Source: Variovorax paradoxus B4 | GTDB lineage: Bacteria > Pseudomonadota > Gammaproteobacteria > Burkholderiales > Burkholderiaceae_C | Direction of reading: 5' to 3' | Assembly (NCBI RefSeq): GCF_000463015.1 | Contig: NC_022247.1 | Span: 3,906,001 to 3,970,000, forward strand | DNA length: 64,000 nucleotides | In this document: piece by piece, positions 7,990 to 16,591 of the stretch | How the letters are laid out: each line of letters opens with the position of its first letter | Position numbering within the stretch: position 1 is the stretch's first letter | Program-made: the position numbers and the translations under genes | The notes under the pieces: generated by a model | What the model was told of the DNA's origin: nothing | The model's database searches: none | What the model saw: only the letters and a program-made list of their open reading frames with translations

Positions 7990-10335
7990 TTGAAAGCCAT
8001 TCCAAACATCAGATCCGGCTTGCTGTACCCCACCCTGACCGTGCTCGCAGCCTCGCTGCTGGCCGCGTGCGGAGGCGGCAGCGACGGCGCAGGTCATATC
8101 GCATTCCTGCCGCCCGCGAACCAGCCCGGCGCGAGCCAACCCGCCGGCGCCGGCAACACCACCTTCAGCGGTGTGCTCACCGCCAGCGCCTTCAAGCCCG
8201 GCAGCAGCACCGACCCGGTGATCGGCGCCGGCTACTACGCCGGCGCCACCGTCTGCGTGGACAGCAACGGCAACGGCCGCTGCGACACCGGCGAGCCTGC
8301 CGCGGTCACGGATGCCAACGGCAAGTTCAGCCTGTCGCTGTCCGGCGCGTCGGCACTCATTGCCGACATCGGCACCAACGCCAGGAACACCGCGACCAAC
8401 ACCAACGTGGCCACGCGCGAAGTGCTGCGCGCCATGCTCGACCAGGTGCAGGAACAGGGCGCGGCCGTGGTGGTCAGCCCGCTGTCGTCCGAAGTGGCGC
8501 GACTGGTCGAGGCCAACAGCACGAGCTATGCCGTCGAGAAGCAGAACCTGTCCACGCGCCTGGGCATGCCTGTCGGCTCCCTGCTCGGCGACGTCAACGC
8601 CGCCAGCGGCGCCGTGCAGACCGCCTTGCTCAACGAAGCCAATGCACTGAACAACCGCTTCGCCTACGCCACCACCAAGCTCGACCGCGGCGACAAGTTC
8701 CCCGACGCGCTGGCCAACCCCGGCGGCGATCCGCGCCTCGCCAGCATGGCCGGCGTGACCACGGCCACGGCGAGCGTCGTGGACAACCGCAAGCCCATCA
8801 CCTTCCTGCAGTCGCAGCAGGCGGCTTTCAACGTCGAAGGCATTCCGCGCTACGACAACATCTTCATCGTGATGCTCGAGAACAAGGCCACGATGTCGAT
8901 CCTGAACTCGGCCTACGCACCCAAGATCAACGGCTACCTGAAGGCCGGCAATCAGCTGGTGAGCTACTACGCCACCGGCAACCCGAGCGAGCCCAACTAC
9001 ACGGCCCTCGGCGGCGCGGACGACTGGGGCATCACCGACGACAGCCAGTGGAACTGCGACGCCACCGGCGCCAATGCCGTGCAGGATCTGCCCGTGCCCG
9101 ACAACACGCAGCCCGGCCTGGCCAAGTCGCCGCTCGCAGCCACCTGCACGCAGGCAGCCGCGGTGAACCACAACATCGTCGGCAAGCCCAATCTCTTCAA
9201 CGCGATCACCAGCGCCGGCCTGACCTGGCGCACGTACAGCGAGTCGATGAACCCGGGCCAGGACTTCCGCACCGACAGCGTGGCCGATGCGGCCGTCACC
9301 GCGAAGGACAACGTCTATGCGCCGGGCACGCTGGGCGGCAACACCACGGCCATTGGCGACGCCACGCTCACGCTGCCGCTGCCCGCGGGCCTGTACAAGA
9401 CCAAGCACCACCCCGGCATGGCCTACCAGAACGTGCGCAGCGCGCCCGAATGGAAGTACAGCAACCGCACCATGGGCGGCGGCCAGTGGGACGCGATGCT
9501 GAAGAACAGCACTGACTACGCCATTCCCGCGAACTACGACTACGACCAGCTCGGCACCGACCTGGCGAGCGGCAACGTCGGCAACCTGAACTTCGTGGTG
9601 CCCGACCAGTGCGACGACATGCACGGCATCAGCGTGAAGGGCGCGGGCGGCATCGGCACCGCGAGCGACTGCGCCAGCGTGGCCAACAACGTGTCGGCCA
9701 CCGCCGTCTCGCCGATCATCACGCGCGGCGACAACTACGTCGACTACACGGTGAAGCGCATCCAGGCTTCGTCGCTGTGGCAGAACCCGCAAAAGCGCGT
9801 GGCCATCGTGCTGATGTTCGACGAAGGCAGTGCCACCAGCGGCTTCAACTCCTGCTGCGGCTGGAACGTGTCGAACAGCACGGTCGCCAATCCGATCAAG
9901 CAGAACGCGGACGGCACCTGGTCGGTGGACGCGAGCATCAACAACTACACCAAGGGCAACCGCGGCCACGGCGAGAGCATCTTCGGCATCCTGACCAACC
10001 AGGCCAACGCACCCAAGGGCGTATCAGACAGCGATGCCTACAGCCACTTCTCGTTCGTGCGCACGCTGCAGGACATGTTCCAGCTGGCCGACCCTGCAGT
10101 CGACGGCACGTACATGAACCGCTCGAAGTACACCGAGGCCTTCATCGCCCAGAACATCATGAACCTGCCGGAATACGCAGGCAGCGCGGACACGCACTTC
10201 GACAGCGTGCGGCCGATCAACCATGCCTTCGTGCTCCCGGCGGGCTACACGCAGAAGCAGTCGGGTGACGTGTCGACCACGGCGCAGGTCGGGCCGGATG
10301 CCAACCAGCTCAATGTCTGGTCGCTGAAGCAATGA
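7990..10335 (+). CDS. Lipoprotein phosphoesterase (acid phosphatase/phospholipase C-like)
   Basis: A 781-residue secreted enzyme that starts at TTG (MKAIPNIRSG). The lipobox LLAAC places the acylated Cys at residue 27, so it is a lipoprotein. Residues from about 290 onward match the phosphoesterase family of phospholipase C and acid phosphatases: IFIVMLENKATMSI, the YYATGNPSEPNY region and a late MFDEG segment. The N-terminal 280 residues, including a VCVDSNGNGRCDTGEPA segment, look like a calcium-binding or carboxypeptidase-regulatory-like module. Likely role: hydrolysis of phosphate esters or phospholipids outside the cytoplasm. Its stop overlaps the start of the di-haem peroxidase gene (ATGA), so the two are translationally coupled. 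The exact substrate is unknown. Confidence 0.87.
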   Translation: MKAIPNIRSGLLYPTLTVLAASLLAACGGGSDGAGHIAFLPPANQPGASQPAGAGNTTFSGVLTASAFKPGSSTDPVIGAGYYAGATVCVDSNGNGRCDTGEPAAVTDANGKFSLSLSGASALIADIGTNARNTATNTNVATREVLRAMLDQVQEQGAAVVVSPLSSEVARLVEANSTSYAVEKQNLSTRLGMPVGSLLGDVNAASGAVQTALLNEANALNNRFAYATTKLDRGDKFPDALANPGGDPRLASMAGVTTATASVVDNRKPITFLQSQQAAFNVEGIPRYDNIFIVMLENKATMSILNSAYAPKINGYLKAGNQLVSYYATGNPSEPNYTALGGADDWGITDDSQWNCDATGANAVQDLPVPDNTQPGLAKSPLAATCTQAAAVNHNIVGKPNLFNAITSAGLTWRTYSESMNPGQDFRTDSVADAAVTAKDNVYAPGTLGGNTTAIGDATLTLPLPAGLYKTKHHPGMAYQNVRSAPEWKYSNRTMGGGQWDAMLKNSTDYAIPANYDYDQLGTDLASGNVGNLNFVVPDQCDDMHGISVKGAGGIGTASDCASVANNVSATAVSPIITRGDNYVDYTVKRIQASSLWQNPQKRVAIVLMFDEGSATSGFNSCCGWNVSNSTVANPIKQNADGTWSVDASINNYTKGNRGHGESIFGILTNQANAPKGVSDSDAYSHFSFVRTLQDMFQLADPAVDGTYMNRSKYTEAFIAQNIMNLPEYAGSADTHFDSVRPINHAFVLPAGYTQKQSGDVSTTAQVGPDANQLNVWSLKQ

Positions 10336-11747
10336 GGGTTCACCGTTCGAACCCGAGAGGGCCGGCGGTGGCGCGCGCGGGCCGGCTCGCGCTGGCGGCG
10401 CTCGGTGCGGCGGGCATCGCAGGCGCGATGCTCGTCGCGTGTGGCGGCAGCAACGGCAGCGGCTCGGCCGCCACGGCTGCAGGTGCCGCACCTGCGGCGG
10501 CGCCCGCACCGTCCGGCACGCTGAGCCTCGCGGCGCAGGTGGGCCAGAAGATGTTCTTCGACAAGAACCTCTCGGGCTCCGGCGCCATGTCCTGCGCGAG
10601 CTGCCACGACCCGGCGCATGCGCACGCGCCGGCCAACGATCTTTCGGTGCAGCTCGGCGGCGCCCGCATGGACCAGGCCGGCCTGCGCGCAGTGCCCTCG
10701 CTGCGCTACAAGGACGTGACCCCGGCCTACGCCGACCTGCTGGACAACCCCGACGGCATCAGCGTGCCGGGCCCCGGCGGCGGCCTCACCTGGGACGGCC
10801 GCGCCGACACGCTGGCCGCGCAGGCCCGCATTCCGCTGCTCGACCCGGTCGAGATGGCCAACGCCAGCAGCGCCGACGTGGTGAAGAAGCTCCAGGCCGC
10901 GGACTACGCGCCGCTCATCGCCAAGGCCTTCGGTGCGAAGGCCTTCGACGACAGCGACGCCGCCTTCGCCAATGCACTGCTGGCCCTGCAGGCCTACCAG
11001 CTCGAGGACAAGAGCTTTCATCCGTACAGCAGCAAGTTCGACCTGTACGCGGGCAACAAGATCGGCGGCGCGCTCACGCCGGCGGAAACGCGCGGCCTGA
11101 AGGTGTTCACCAATCCGGACACGGGCAACTGCGCGTCGTGCCACTACCAGGGCGCGGGCCTCAACGGCAGCTCCGCGCTGTTCACCGATTTCTCCTACGA
11201 GGCGATCGGCGTGCCGCGCAACGCCGGCATTCCCGCCGACAACGACCTGCGGTATTTCGACATGGGCGTGTGCGGCCCGATGCGCACCGACCATGCGCCG
11301 GCCGCGCCCAATGCCGCGAACGGCTTCTGCGGCATGTTCAAGGCGCCGACCCTGCGCAACGTGGCGACGCGCACGGCTTTCTTCCACAACGGCGTGATGC
11401 ATTCGCTGGAACAGGTCATCCGCTTCTACAACACGCGCGACACGCAGCCCGAGCTCTGGTATCCCACCGTGGGCGGCACGCCGAAGGCGAAGAACGACCC
11501 CGGTTTTCCCAGCTACGGCCTCGTCACCACGCAGTACACGGGCGGCAAGGTGCAGAAGTACGACGACCTCCCGACGGCCTACGCGCCGAACATCGACACG
11601 CAACTGCCGATGGACGGCCGCGCCGCGGGTTCAGCGCCCCCCATGTCCGAGCAGGACATGGCCGACCTGGTCTGCTTCCTGAACACCCTGAGCGACGCGG
11701 ACACGAAACCCGCCACGCCGGCAAAGCCGGGTGCGTGCGTCAATTGA
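10332..11747 (+). CDS. MauG-like di-haem cytochrome c peroxidase family lipoprotein
   Basis: A 471-residue di-haem protein of the cytochrome c peroxidase/MauG family. The N-terminus is a lipoprotein signal with the lipobox around Cys37 (GAMLVACGGS). Two CxxCH haem sites are present: CASCHDP in the N-terminal half and CASCHYQG in the C-terminal half. FFDKNLSGSGAMSCASCH, PSLRY, WDGRADTL and APTLRNVATRTAFFHNG are family landmarks. Its start overlaps the phosphoesterase stop by 4 bp. Members reduce peroxide or carry out oxidative modification of a partner protein; the partner is not known here. Confidence 0.9.
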   Translation: MRVHRSNPRGPAVARAGRLALAALGAAGIAGAMLVACGGSNGSGSAATAAGAAPAAAPAPSGTLSLAAQVGQKMFFDKNLSGSGAMSCASCHDPAHAHAPANDLSVQLGGARMDQAGLRAVPSLRYKDVTPAYADLLDNPDGISVPGPGGGLTWDGRADTLAAQARIPLLDPVEMANASSADVVKKLQAADYAPLIAKAFGAKAFDDSDAAFANALLALQAYQLEDKSFHPYSSKFDLYAGNKIGGALTPAETRGLKVFTNPDTGNCASCHYQGAGLNGSSALFTDFSYEAIGVPRNAGIPADNDLRYFDMGVCGPMRTDHAPAAPNAANGFCGMFKAPTLRNVATRTAFFHNGVMHSLEQVIRFYNTRDTQPELWYPTVGGTPKAKNDPGFPSYGLVTTQYTGGKVQKYDDLPTAYAPNIDTQLPMDGRAAGSAPPMSEQDMADLVCFLNTLSDADTKPATPAKPGACVN

Positions 11748-11767
11748 TCCCTTCTCTTTCCCTTTTC

Positions 11768-12382
11768 ATGAACCACAAAGAAATCTCCAAGGCACTGGGT
11801 GCGGTCGCGCTGGCTGTGCTCGCCGGTTGCGGCCCGCAACAGCCCGAGGCCAATCTGCAGAACCTGACGGCCGCAATGAATGCCTACCTGGCGAAGAAGG
11901 GCGACCTGTGCCTGGGCAAGACCCGATGGCCCATCGACGTGCCGCAACGCGAAGCCGGCACGCGCGCGCGCAACGCGGTGCAGATGCCGGTGCTGGAGCA
12001 CCTGGGGCTCGTGAGCGCATCCGCCGCCAAGGTGCAGGACGCCAAGGAAGGCGAACAGCCCGCCGAGATCGCCGTCACGCGCTATGCGCTGACCGAGGAA
12101 GGAAGGAAATACTTCCACCCGCGCGAGACCCAGGGCGATTTCTGCGCCGCCCACCTGGCGCTCGACAAGATCGTGGGTTGGGAAGCGCGCAAGGACGAGA
12201 AGGACGCATCCGCCGTCGTCGTCACCTACACCTACAAGATCGACGCCGCGCCGTGGACCGGCGATGCCGACGTGCAGAAGGTCTTTCCGATGGTGGACCG
12301 CGTGGTGCGCGGGGCCGGCACGATGCAGCTGAAGCAGAACTTCAGGCGCGCGCAGACCGGCTGGGTTCCGGAGGGCGTCTGA
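11768..12382 (+). CDS. Hypothetical lipoprotein
   Basis: A 204-residue protein that starts MNHKEISKALGAVALAVLAGC, a clear lipoprotein signal with the lipobox LAGC at residues 18-21. The open frame continues upstream inside the peroxidase gene, but the signal peptide fixes the start. The rest is soluble, with a segment ITRYALTEEGRKYF-like in style and many charged residues. I do not recognise a family. It sits 20 bp after the peroxidase gene and 4 bp before the dioxygenase gene, so it is part of the same transcript and probably a periplasmic accessory. Confidence 0.8.
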   Translation: MNHKEISKALGAVALAVLAGCGPQQPEANLQNLTAAMNAYLAKKGDLCLGKTRWPIDVPQREAGTRARNAVQMPVLEHLGLVSASAAKVQDAKEGEQPAEIAVTRYALTEEGRKYFHPRETQGDFCAAHLALDKIVGWEARKDEKDASAVVVTYTYKIDAAPWTGDADVQKVFPMVDRVVRGAGTMQLKQNFRRAQTGWVPEGV

Positions 12383-12386
12383 GCCG

Positions 12387-13277
12387 ATGGATGCCGTGCT
12401 GCGCTTTTCGCCAGCGCTGAGCGACTGGGTGCTGCATAACCTGCGCCAGGGGTGCACGGCCGCGCAGGTGGTGCAGGCCATGCGCGCCCAGGACATGCCC
12501 CCTGATGCGGCCAGGGCCATCGTCGATGCCTTCGTGTTCGCGCTGCGCACCGGAAGCCCCGTGCCGACCGATTCGGTCACGGTGGCGCCGGCGTACCGGT
12601 ACGAAGCATCGCGGTTGCCGCCGGGCACGTCGATCCGCACGGCGGACCGCCTCGTGCGCGTGGCGGCGCGCGCGGCGCAGCCGGCCCTGGCGGTGCTGAA
12701 CGATGTGTTCAGCGCACAGGAATGCGAAGCGCTGATCGCACTGGCCGGGCCGCGGCTCGCGCCCTCGACCACCGTCGATCCGCTGACCGGACGCGCCCGC
12801 GTGGGCGCACAGCGCAGCAGCCTGGGCATGTTCTTCCGGCTGCGCGAAAACGCCCTCATCGCGCGGCTCGACGAGCGCCTGTCCGAACTCATGAACCTGC
12901 CAGTGGAAAACGGCGAAGGCCTGCAGGTGCTGCACTACCCCGCTGGCGCGCAGAGCCTGCCGCACTTCGACTTCCTGGTGCCGTCGAACGCAGCCAACCA
13001 GGCCTCGCTGGAACGCAGCGGCCAGCGCGTGAGCACCCTCGTGGGCTACCTCAACGAAGTGGAAGAAGGCGGCGAAACGGTGTTTCCGGAAACGGGATGG
13101 TCGGTATCGCCGCAACGCGGCAGCGCGGTGTACTTCGAGTACTGCAACAGCCTCGGACAGGTCGACCACGCATCGCTGCATGCGGGCGGGCCCGTGCTGC
13201 GCGGAGAGAAATGGGTGGCGACCAAATGGATGCGGCAACGGCGCTTCGTGGCCGCCGCAGAAGCGCCGGGCCCCTGA
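12387..13277 (+). CDS. Prolyl 4-hydroxylase-like 2OG-Fe(II) dioxygenase
   Basis: A 296-residue non-haem iron dioxygenase. The C-terminal half (about residues 105-290) is the prolyl 4-hydroxylase alpha-subunit-like catalytic domain. Iron ligands His193 and Asp195 (PHFDFL) and the distal His265 (LHAGGPV) are present, with Lys275 (GEKW) to bind 2-oxoglutarate. YLNEVEEGGETVFPE is a family landmark. It would hydroxylate a peptide or small molecule in the cytoplasm. It is the last gene of the phosphoesterase-peroxidase-lipoprotein run, 4 bp after the lipoprotein gene. The target is unknown. Confidence 0.9.
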   Translation: MDAVLRFSPALSDWVLHNLRQGCTAAQVVQAMRAQDMPPDAARAIVDAFVFALRTGSPVPTDSVTVAPAYRYEASRLPPGTSIRTADRLVRVAARAAQPALAVLNDVFSAQECEALIALAGPRLAPSTTVDPLTGRARVGAQRSSLGMFFRLRENALIARLDERLSELMNLPVENGEGLQVLHYPAGAQSLPHFDFLVPSNAANQASLERSGQRVSTLVGYLNEVEEGGETVFPETGWSVSPQRGSAVYFEYCNSLGQVDHASLHAGGPVLRGEKWVATKWMRQRRFVAAAEAPGP

Positions 13278-13316
13278 CGACAGGACAGCCTTCTGGATGC
13301 CTGGATGCCTATCGGT

Positions 13317-13344
13317 TTGACTTTTATTTAGATATATCTAAAAT
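13317..13344 (+). promoter_or_regulatory. Promoter of the PadR/siderophore-reductase pair
   Basis: TTGACT (-35, 13317-13322), a 16-bp spacer and TAAAAT (-10, 13339-13344) lie about 35 bp before the PadR gene. An operator-like palindrome overlaps the spacer and the -10. Confidence 0.7.
13327..13342. promoter_or_regulatory. 16-bp palindrome, likely PadR/YqjI-type operator
   Basis: TTTAGATATATCTAAA is a perfect palindrome at 13327-13342, in the -35/-10 spacer and first -10 bases. A partial half-site (TTCAGATA) follows from 13348. The placement would let a bound repressor block RNA polymerase, which fits autorepression by the PadR protein encoded next. Confidence 0.7.
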
Positions 13345-13377
13345 AATTCAGATACACATCGTAAAGGCTATCCAATC

Positions 13378-13977
13378 ATGAGACATTTCCACTTCAGCCA
13401 CCACCATCACCACTGCCACGCCCCCCGTGGCGAGCACGAAGACGGCCTGTCGGGCGGCCGCCACGGCGGCGAGGAGCGCATGCATGGAGGCCGCGGCGGA
13501 CGCGGCGGCGGGCGCGTGTTCGGCCACGGCGGCCTGCGCTTCGTGCTGCTGCGGCTCATCGCCGGCAAGCCTGCCCATGGCTACGAGCTCATCAAGGCCA
13601 TCGAAGACCGCCTCGGCGGCAGCTACGCGCCGAGCCCCGGCGTGGTCTACCCCACCCTCACGCTGCTCGAGGAGATGGGCTACCTGAGCGTGGAAACGGC
13701 CGACACGGGCGGGCGCAAACGCTACAGCATCACCACGAGCGGCCAGGAATTTCTGGCTGCCAACCGCGACACGGCCGACGCCATGATGGCCCGCATGAAC
13801 GGCGGCGTCGACGGCGCCGGCCCGCGCGGCGGACGCCCGCCGCAGGTCACGCGCGCCATCGAGAACCTGAAGCTCGCGATGCGCATGCGCCTCTCGGGCC
13901 CCCCCCTCACCGAACAACAAGCCCACGATTTCGCCGCGGTGCTCGACAGTGCCGCACAACAGCTAGAGCGCATCTGA
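13378..13977 (+). CDS. yqjI: His-rich PadR-family repressor, YqjI-like
   Basis: A 199-residue winged-helix regulator. Residues 1-40 are very His/Gly/Arg-rich (HFHFSHHHHHCH...), a likely metal-binding arm. From about residue 48 the PadR domain reads GLRFVLLRLIAGKPAHGYEL, then YAPSPGVVYPTLTLLEEMGY. This layout is that of E. coli YqjI, a nickel-responsive repressor of the ferric reductase gene yqjH. The next gene encodes a YqjH-type reductase, which supports the assignment. It probably represses its own transcript through the palindrome at 13327-13342. The metal specificity here is inferred by analogy. Confidence 0.88.
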   Translation: MRHFHFSHHHHHCHAPRGEHEDGLSGGRHGGEERMHGGRGGRGGGRVFGHGGLRFVLLRLIAGKPAHGYELIKAIEDRLGGSYAPSPGVVYPTLTLLEEMGYLSVETADTGGRKRYSITTSGQEFLAANRDTADAMMARMNGGVDGAGPRGGRPPQVTRAIENLKLAMRMRLSGPPLTEQQAHDFAAVLDSAAQQLERI

Positions 13978-13992
13978 ACTTCTTCTTTTGAA

Positions 13993-14832
13993 ATGACCGA
14001 CTTCACAACCACTTCTGCCTCCATCACACCCGACCGCACGCCGCGCCGCGTGCGCCACGAGCTTCGCTTTCGCCAGCTCACGGTGAAGACCGTGCAGCGC
14101 GTGACGCCGCACCTGATCCGCATCACGCTCACGGGCGACGACCTCGCGGGTTTCACCAGCCTGGGATTCGACGATCACGCGAAGATCTTTTTCCCCGATA
14201 CGGCCACCGGCCAGCTCACGCTGCCGACCGTGGGGCCCGACGGTCCGGTGTGGCCCGCGAGCGGCCGGCCGACCATGCGCGACTACACGCCGCGCCGCTA
14301 CGACGCCAGCGCCAACACGCTGGAACTCGACTTCGCGCTGCACGACGCTGGCCCCGCCACGCAATGGGCCGAGCAGGCCAAGCCCGGCGACACGCTCGGC
14401 GTGGGTGGCCCACGCGGCTCGTTCATCGTCCCGGCCGAGTTCGACTGGCACCTGCTGATCGGCGACGACACTGCCCTGCCCGCCATTGCGCGGCGCCTGG
14501 CCGAGCTGCCGGCCGGTGCGCGAGTGGTGGTGCTGGCCGAGGTGGACAGCGAAGCCGACCGGATTCCGTTCGAGACGCAGGCGGAGCTCACATTGAAGTG
14601 GGTGCACCGCAACGGCATCGAGCCGGGCCTGAGCCCGGTGCTGCTCGATGCGCTCGAGGCAATGAAGCTGCCGCCCGGAGACTTCCACGCGTGGGTGGGT
14701 TGCGAATCGGCGATTGCGAAGGCCCTGCGTGCGCACCTCGTGAGCGAGCGCGACGCAAACCCCAAGTGGACCCGCGCCTCGGGCTACTGGCGGCGCGGCG
14801 CGGCGGCCACGCACGATACGCACGACGAGTAA
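13993..14832 (+). CDS. yqjH: Siderophore-interacting FAD ferric reductase, YqjH-like
   Basis: A 279-residue cytoplasmic flavoprotein of the siderophore-interacting (ViuB/YqjH) family, which reduces ferric-siderophore complexes to release iron using NAD(P)H. The FAD-binding barrel carries [18 protein letters not shown] and the flavin motif RDYTPRRYD (near residue 97). The C-terminal NAD(P)-binding-like half begins at [17 protein letters not shown] and ends with a SGYWRRG segment typical of the family. It starts 15 bp after the PadR gene and should share its metal-controlled promoter. No siderophore synthesis genes are nearby. Confidence 0.9.
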   Translation: MTDFTTTSASITPDRTPRRVRHELRFRQLTVKTVQRVTPHLIRITLTGDDLAGFTSLGFDDHAKIFFPDTATGQLTLPTVGPDGPVWPASGRPTMRDYTPRRYDASANTLELDFALHDAGPATQWAEQAKPGDTLGVGGPRGSFIVPAEFDWHLLIGDDTALPAIARRLAELPAGARVVVLAEVDSEADRIPFETQAELTLKWVHRNGIEPGLSPVLLDALEAMKLPPGDFHAWVGCESAIAKALRAHLVSERDANPKWTRASGYWRRGAAATHDTHDE

Positions 14833-14848
14833 GCGCCTTTGGTATTGC

Positions 14849-15826
14849 TCAGAGCCAGCCGGCACGCCTGAACCGGTAGTAGAGATAGCTGCAGGTGGTT
14901 GCAATCAGCCCCAGCGCCACCGCATACCCATAGCGGAATTTCAGCTCCGGCATGTGCTCGAAGTTCATGCCCCAGATGCCCGCGAACGCGGTGCACACTG
15001 CAAAGATGCTGGCCCAGGCCGCCAGCCGCTTGGTGACTTCGCTCTCCTCGATGGTGACCATCGAGAGGTTCACCGAAATGGCCGTGCCGATGGTGTCGCG
15101 CATGGCATCGATCGAACCGTTGATGCGGCCCAGGTGGTCGGCCACGTCGCGAAAGTATTCCTGCGAGGTCACGCAGATCTGCGGCACCCGCCCGCCGTGC
15201 AGCTTGCCCGCCGCCTCGACCAGCGGCGCCACGGCGCGCTTGAGGATCAAGCTGCGCCGCTTCAGGTCGTACAGCTGCTTGATCTTGTCGCGCGCTGCGC
15301 CGCCCTGGGTGAAGATCTGCTGCTCGATGGATTCGAGTTCCACCTCGAGCGCATCGATGACGGGAAAGTAGCGGTCCACCACCGCATCCATCAGCGCATA
15401 GAGCACGAAGCCCGCGCCGTTGCGCAGCAGTTCGGGCTCGCGCTCGCAGCGCTCGCGCACGCCCAGGAAGCCCCGTTGGCTGCGGTTGCGCACCGAGAGC
15501 ACATAGTTGCGGCCGACGAACACATCGACCTCGCCCACGTTCACGCAGTGCTCTCCCTCGGGGGAGGGCTCAACGAGGTGCATGACCACGAAGAGCGAAT
15601 CGCCATACTCCTCGACCTTGGGCCGCTGGTGGCCATGCTGGGCGTCTTCCACCGCCAGCGGATGCAGGTTGAACTCATCCTGCATCTGGGCCAGCTCCTG
15701 CGGCGTGGCGTCGCTCAGCGCCACCCAGACAAAGCAGCCGGGGCGAGAGATGTACTCGCTGATGTCCTCGACCGGAATGTCGGCGAGCTTGGCGCCGTTT
15801 TCGTAGGCCACGCAGTTGATCAGCAT
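14849..15826 (-). CDS. corA: CorA-family magnesium/cobalt transporter
   Basis: A 325-residue inner-membrane divalent-cation channel. A long soluble N-terminal domain (about residues 1-260) is followed by two C-terminal membrane helices, with the signature GMN loop between them ([12 protein letters not shown]). Length and order match CorA. It is convergent with the siderophore-reductase gene, with 16 bp between the stops. The unknown gene upstream on the same strand lies 36 bp away and might share its promoter. Confidence 0.94.
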   Translation of the reverse strand: MLINCVAYENGAKLADIPVEDISEYISRPGCFVWVALSDATPQELAQMQDEFNLHPLAVEDAQHGHQRPKVEEYGDSLFVVMHLVEPSPEGEHCVNVGEVDVFVGRNYVLSVRNRSQRGFLGVRERCEREPELLRNGAGFVLYALMDAVVDRYFPVIDALEVELESIEQQIFTQGGAARDKIKQLYDLKRRSLILKRAVAPLVEAAGKLHGGRVPQICVTSQEYFRDVADHLGRINGSIDAMRDTIGTAISVNLSMVTIEESEVTKRLAAWASIFAVCTAFAGIWGMNFEHMPELKFRYGYAVALGLIATTCSYLYYRFRRAGWL

Positions 15827-15862
15827 CGGTGCTCGTCCAGGTTCGATCTTGCAGGAGGTGGG

Positions 15863-16489
15863 TCAGGCCACCGCATCCGGATCCGAAGCCGCGGCCAGCA
15901 GGCCGGTGTCGGCCAGCGCGGCCTCGATGGCCTGCGTCACGCCCCTGAGCAGGGCGAGGCCCTTTTCAGCGAATGCGCGGTGGCTTGCAACGTCTGCCCA
16001 CAGGCTCGCGGCGGCTTCGGCGCATGTCAGCGATGTGAAGCGGATGCGCCCCTTCGCCAAGTCGTTGAAGCGCTTCTCCCGCAGGGGATCCGCCCGGTCC
16101 CAGGCGCCGCCGATGAGCACGCGCCGGCCGCGCTTGACGCGGGGTTCGCGCTCGGCGAAGAAAGGCAGCTTGGCGGACACCCAGCCCGGCAGCCCGGAGT
16201 TCAACGCGGTGTCGAAGGCAGTCGGGGCGGTGTGCGACTTCGCAAAGTCGCGCAAGGCGCCGAGCTTGTAGAGCACCGGGTCTTTCGGCCCGGCTGCTGC
16301 GCCGCTTTCCACGGGCTTGACGATGGGCGGGCCGTTGCCTGCTCGCCCATCGGGCCGTTTCGATTTGCGCAGGTCCGCAAGTTGGGCAGGCGACATGCAG
16401 AGGTACAGCGCGGCGAGCTCGGCGGGCAAGGTGGCGGTGTCGGGCAGCGCGTCCGCTTCAGGGCCTTTGAATTCATCCGGGTGGGCCAT
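15863..16489 (-). CDS. Hypothetical protein, MutS-divergent
   Basis: A 208-residue protein I do not recognise. The ATG at 16489 gives [20 protein letters not shown] six codons upstream (16507) is an alternative. Residues 20-60 ([26 protein letters not shown]) resemble the short helix-turn-helix of excisionase or MerR-like DNA-binding proteins, but this is weak. The rest has mixed helical content and no signal peptide or membrane segment. It is transcribed away from mutS and lies just before corA. Confidence 0.75.
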   Translation of the reverse strand: MAHPDEFKGPEADALPDTATLPAELAALYLCMSPAQLADLRKSKRPDGRAGNGPPIVKPVESGAAAGPKDPVLYKLGALRDFAKSHTAPTAFDTALNSGLPGWVSAKLPFFAEREPRVKRGRRVLIGGAWDRADPLREKRFNDLAKGRIRFTSLTCAEAAASLWADVASHRAFAEKGLALLRGVTQAIEAALADTGLLAAASDPDAVA

Positions 16490-16572
16490 GGGCGCCTTGT
16501 TCTTCACGCGGGGTTCGCGCCGGGGGATTTTAGAGCGGCGGGTGAGCGCCGGCCGAGCCGGCCGCCGTCCCC

Positions 16573-16578
16573 GATAAT
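16573..16578 (+). promoter_or_regulatory. -10-like box abutting mutS
   Basis: GATAAT ends 7 bp before an in-frame GTG (16586) and 13 bp before the ATG (16592) of mutS. No Shine-Dalgarno sequence lies between, so transcription could begin at or next to the start codon. No strong -35 was confirmed. Confidence 0.4.
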
Positions 16579-16591
16579 CGTCCGAGTGAAA

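Noticed and set aside
14954..16591. Upstream extension of the mutS reading frame opposite corA and the unknown gene
   Set aside because: No MutS-like sequence is present there; the family N-terminus begins at 16592 and a -10 box lies just before it.
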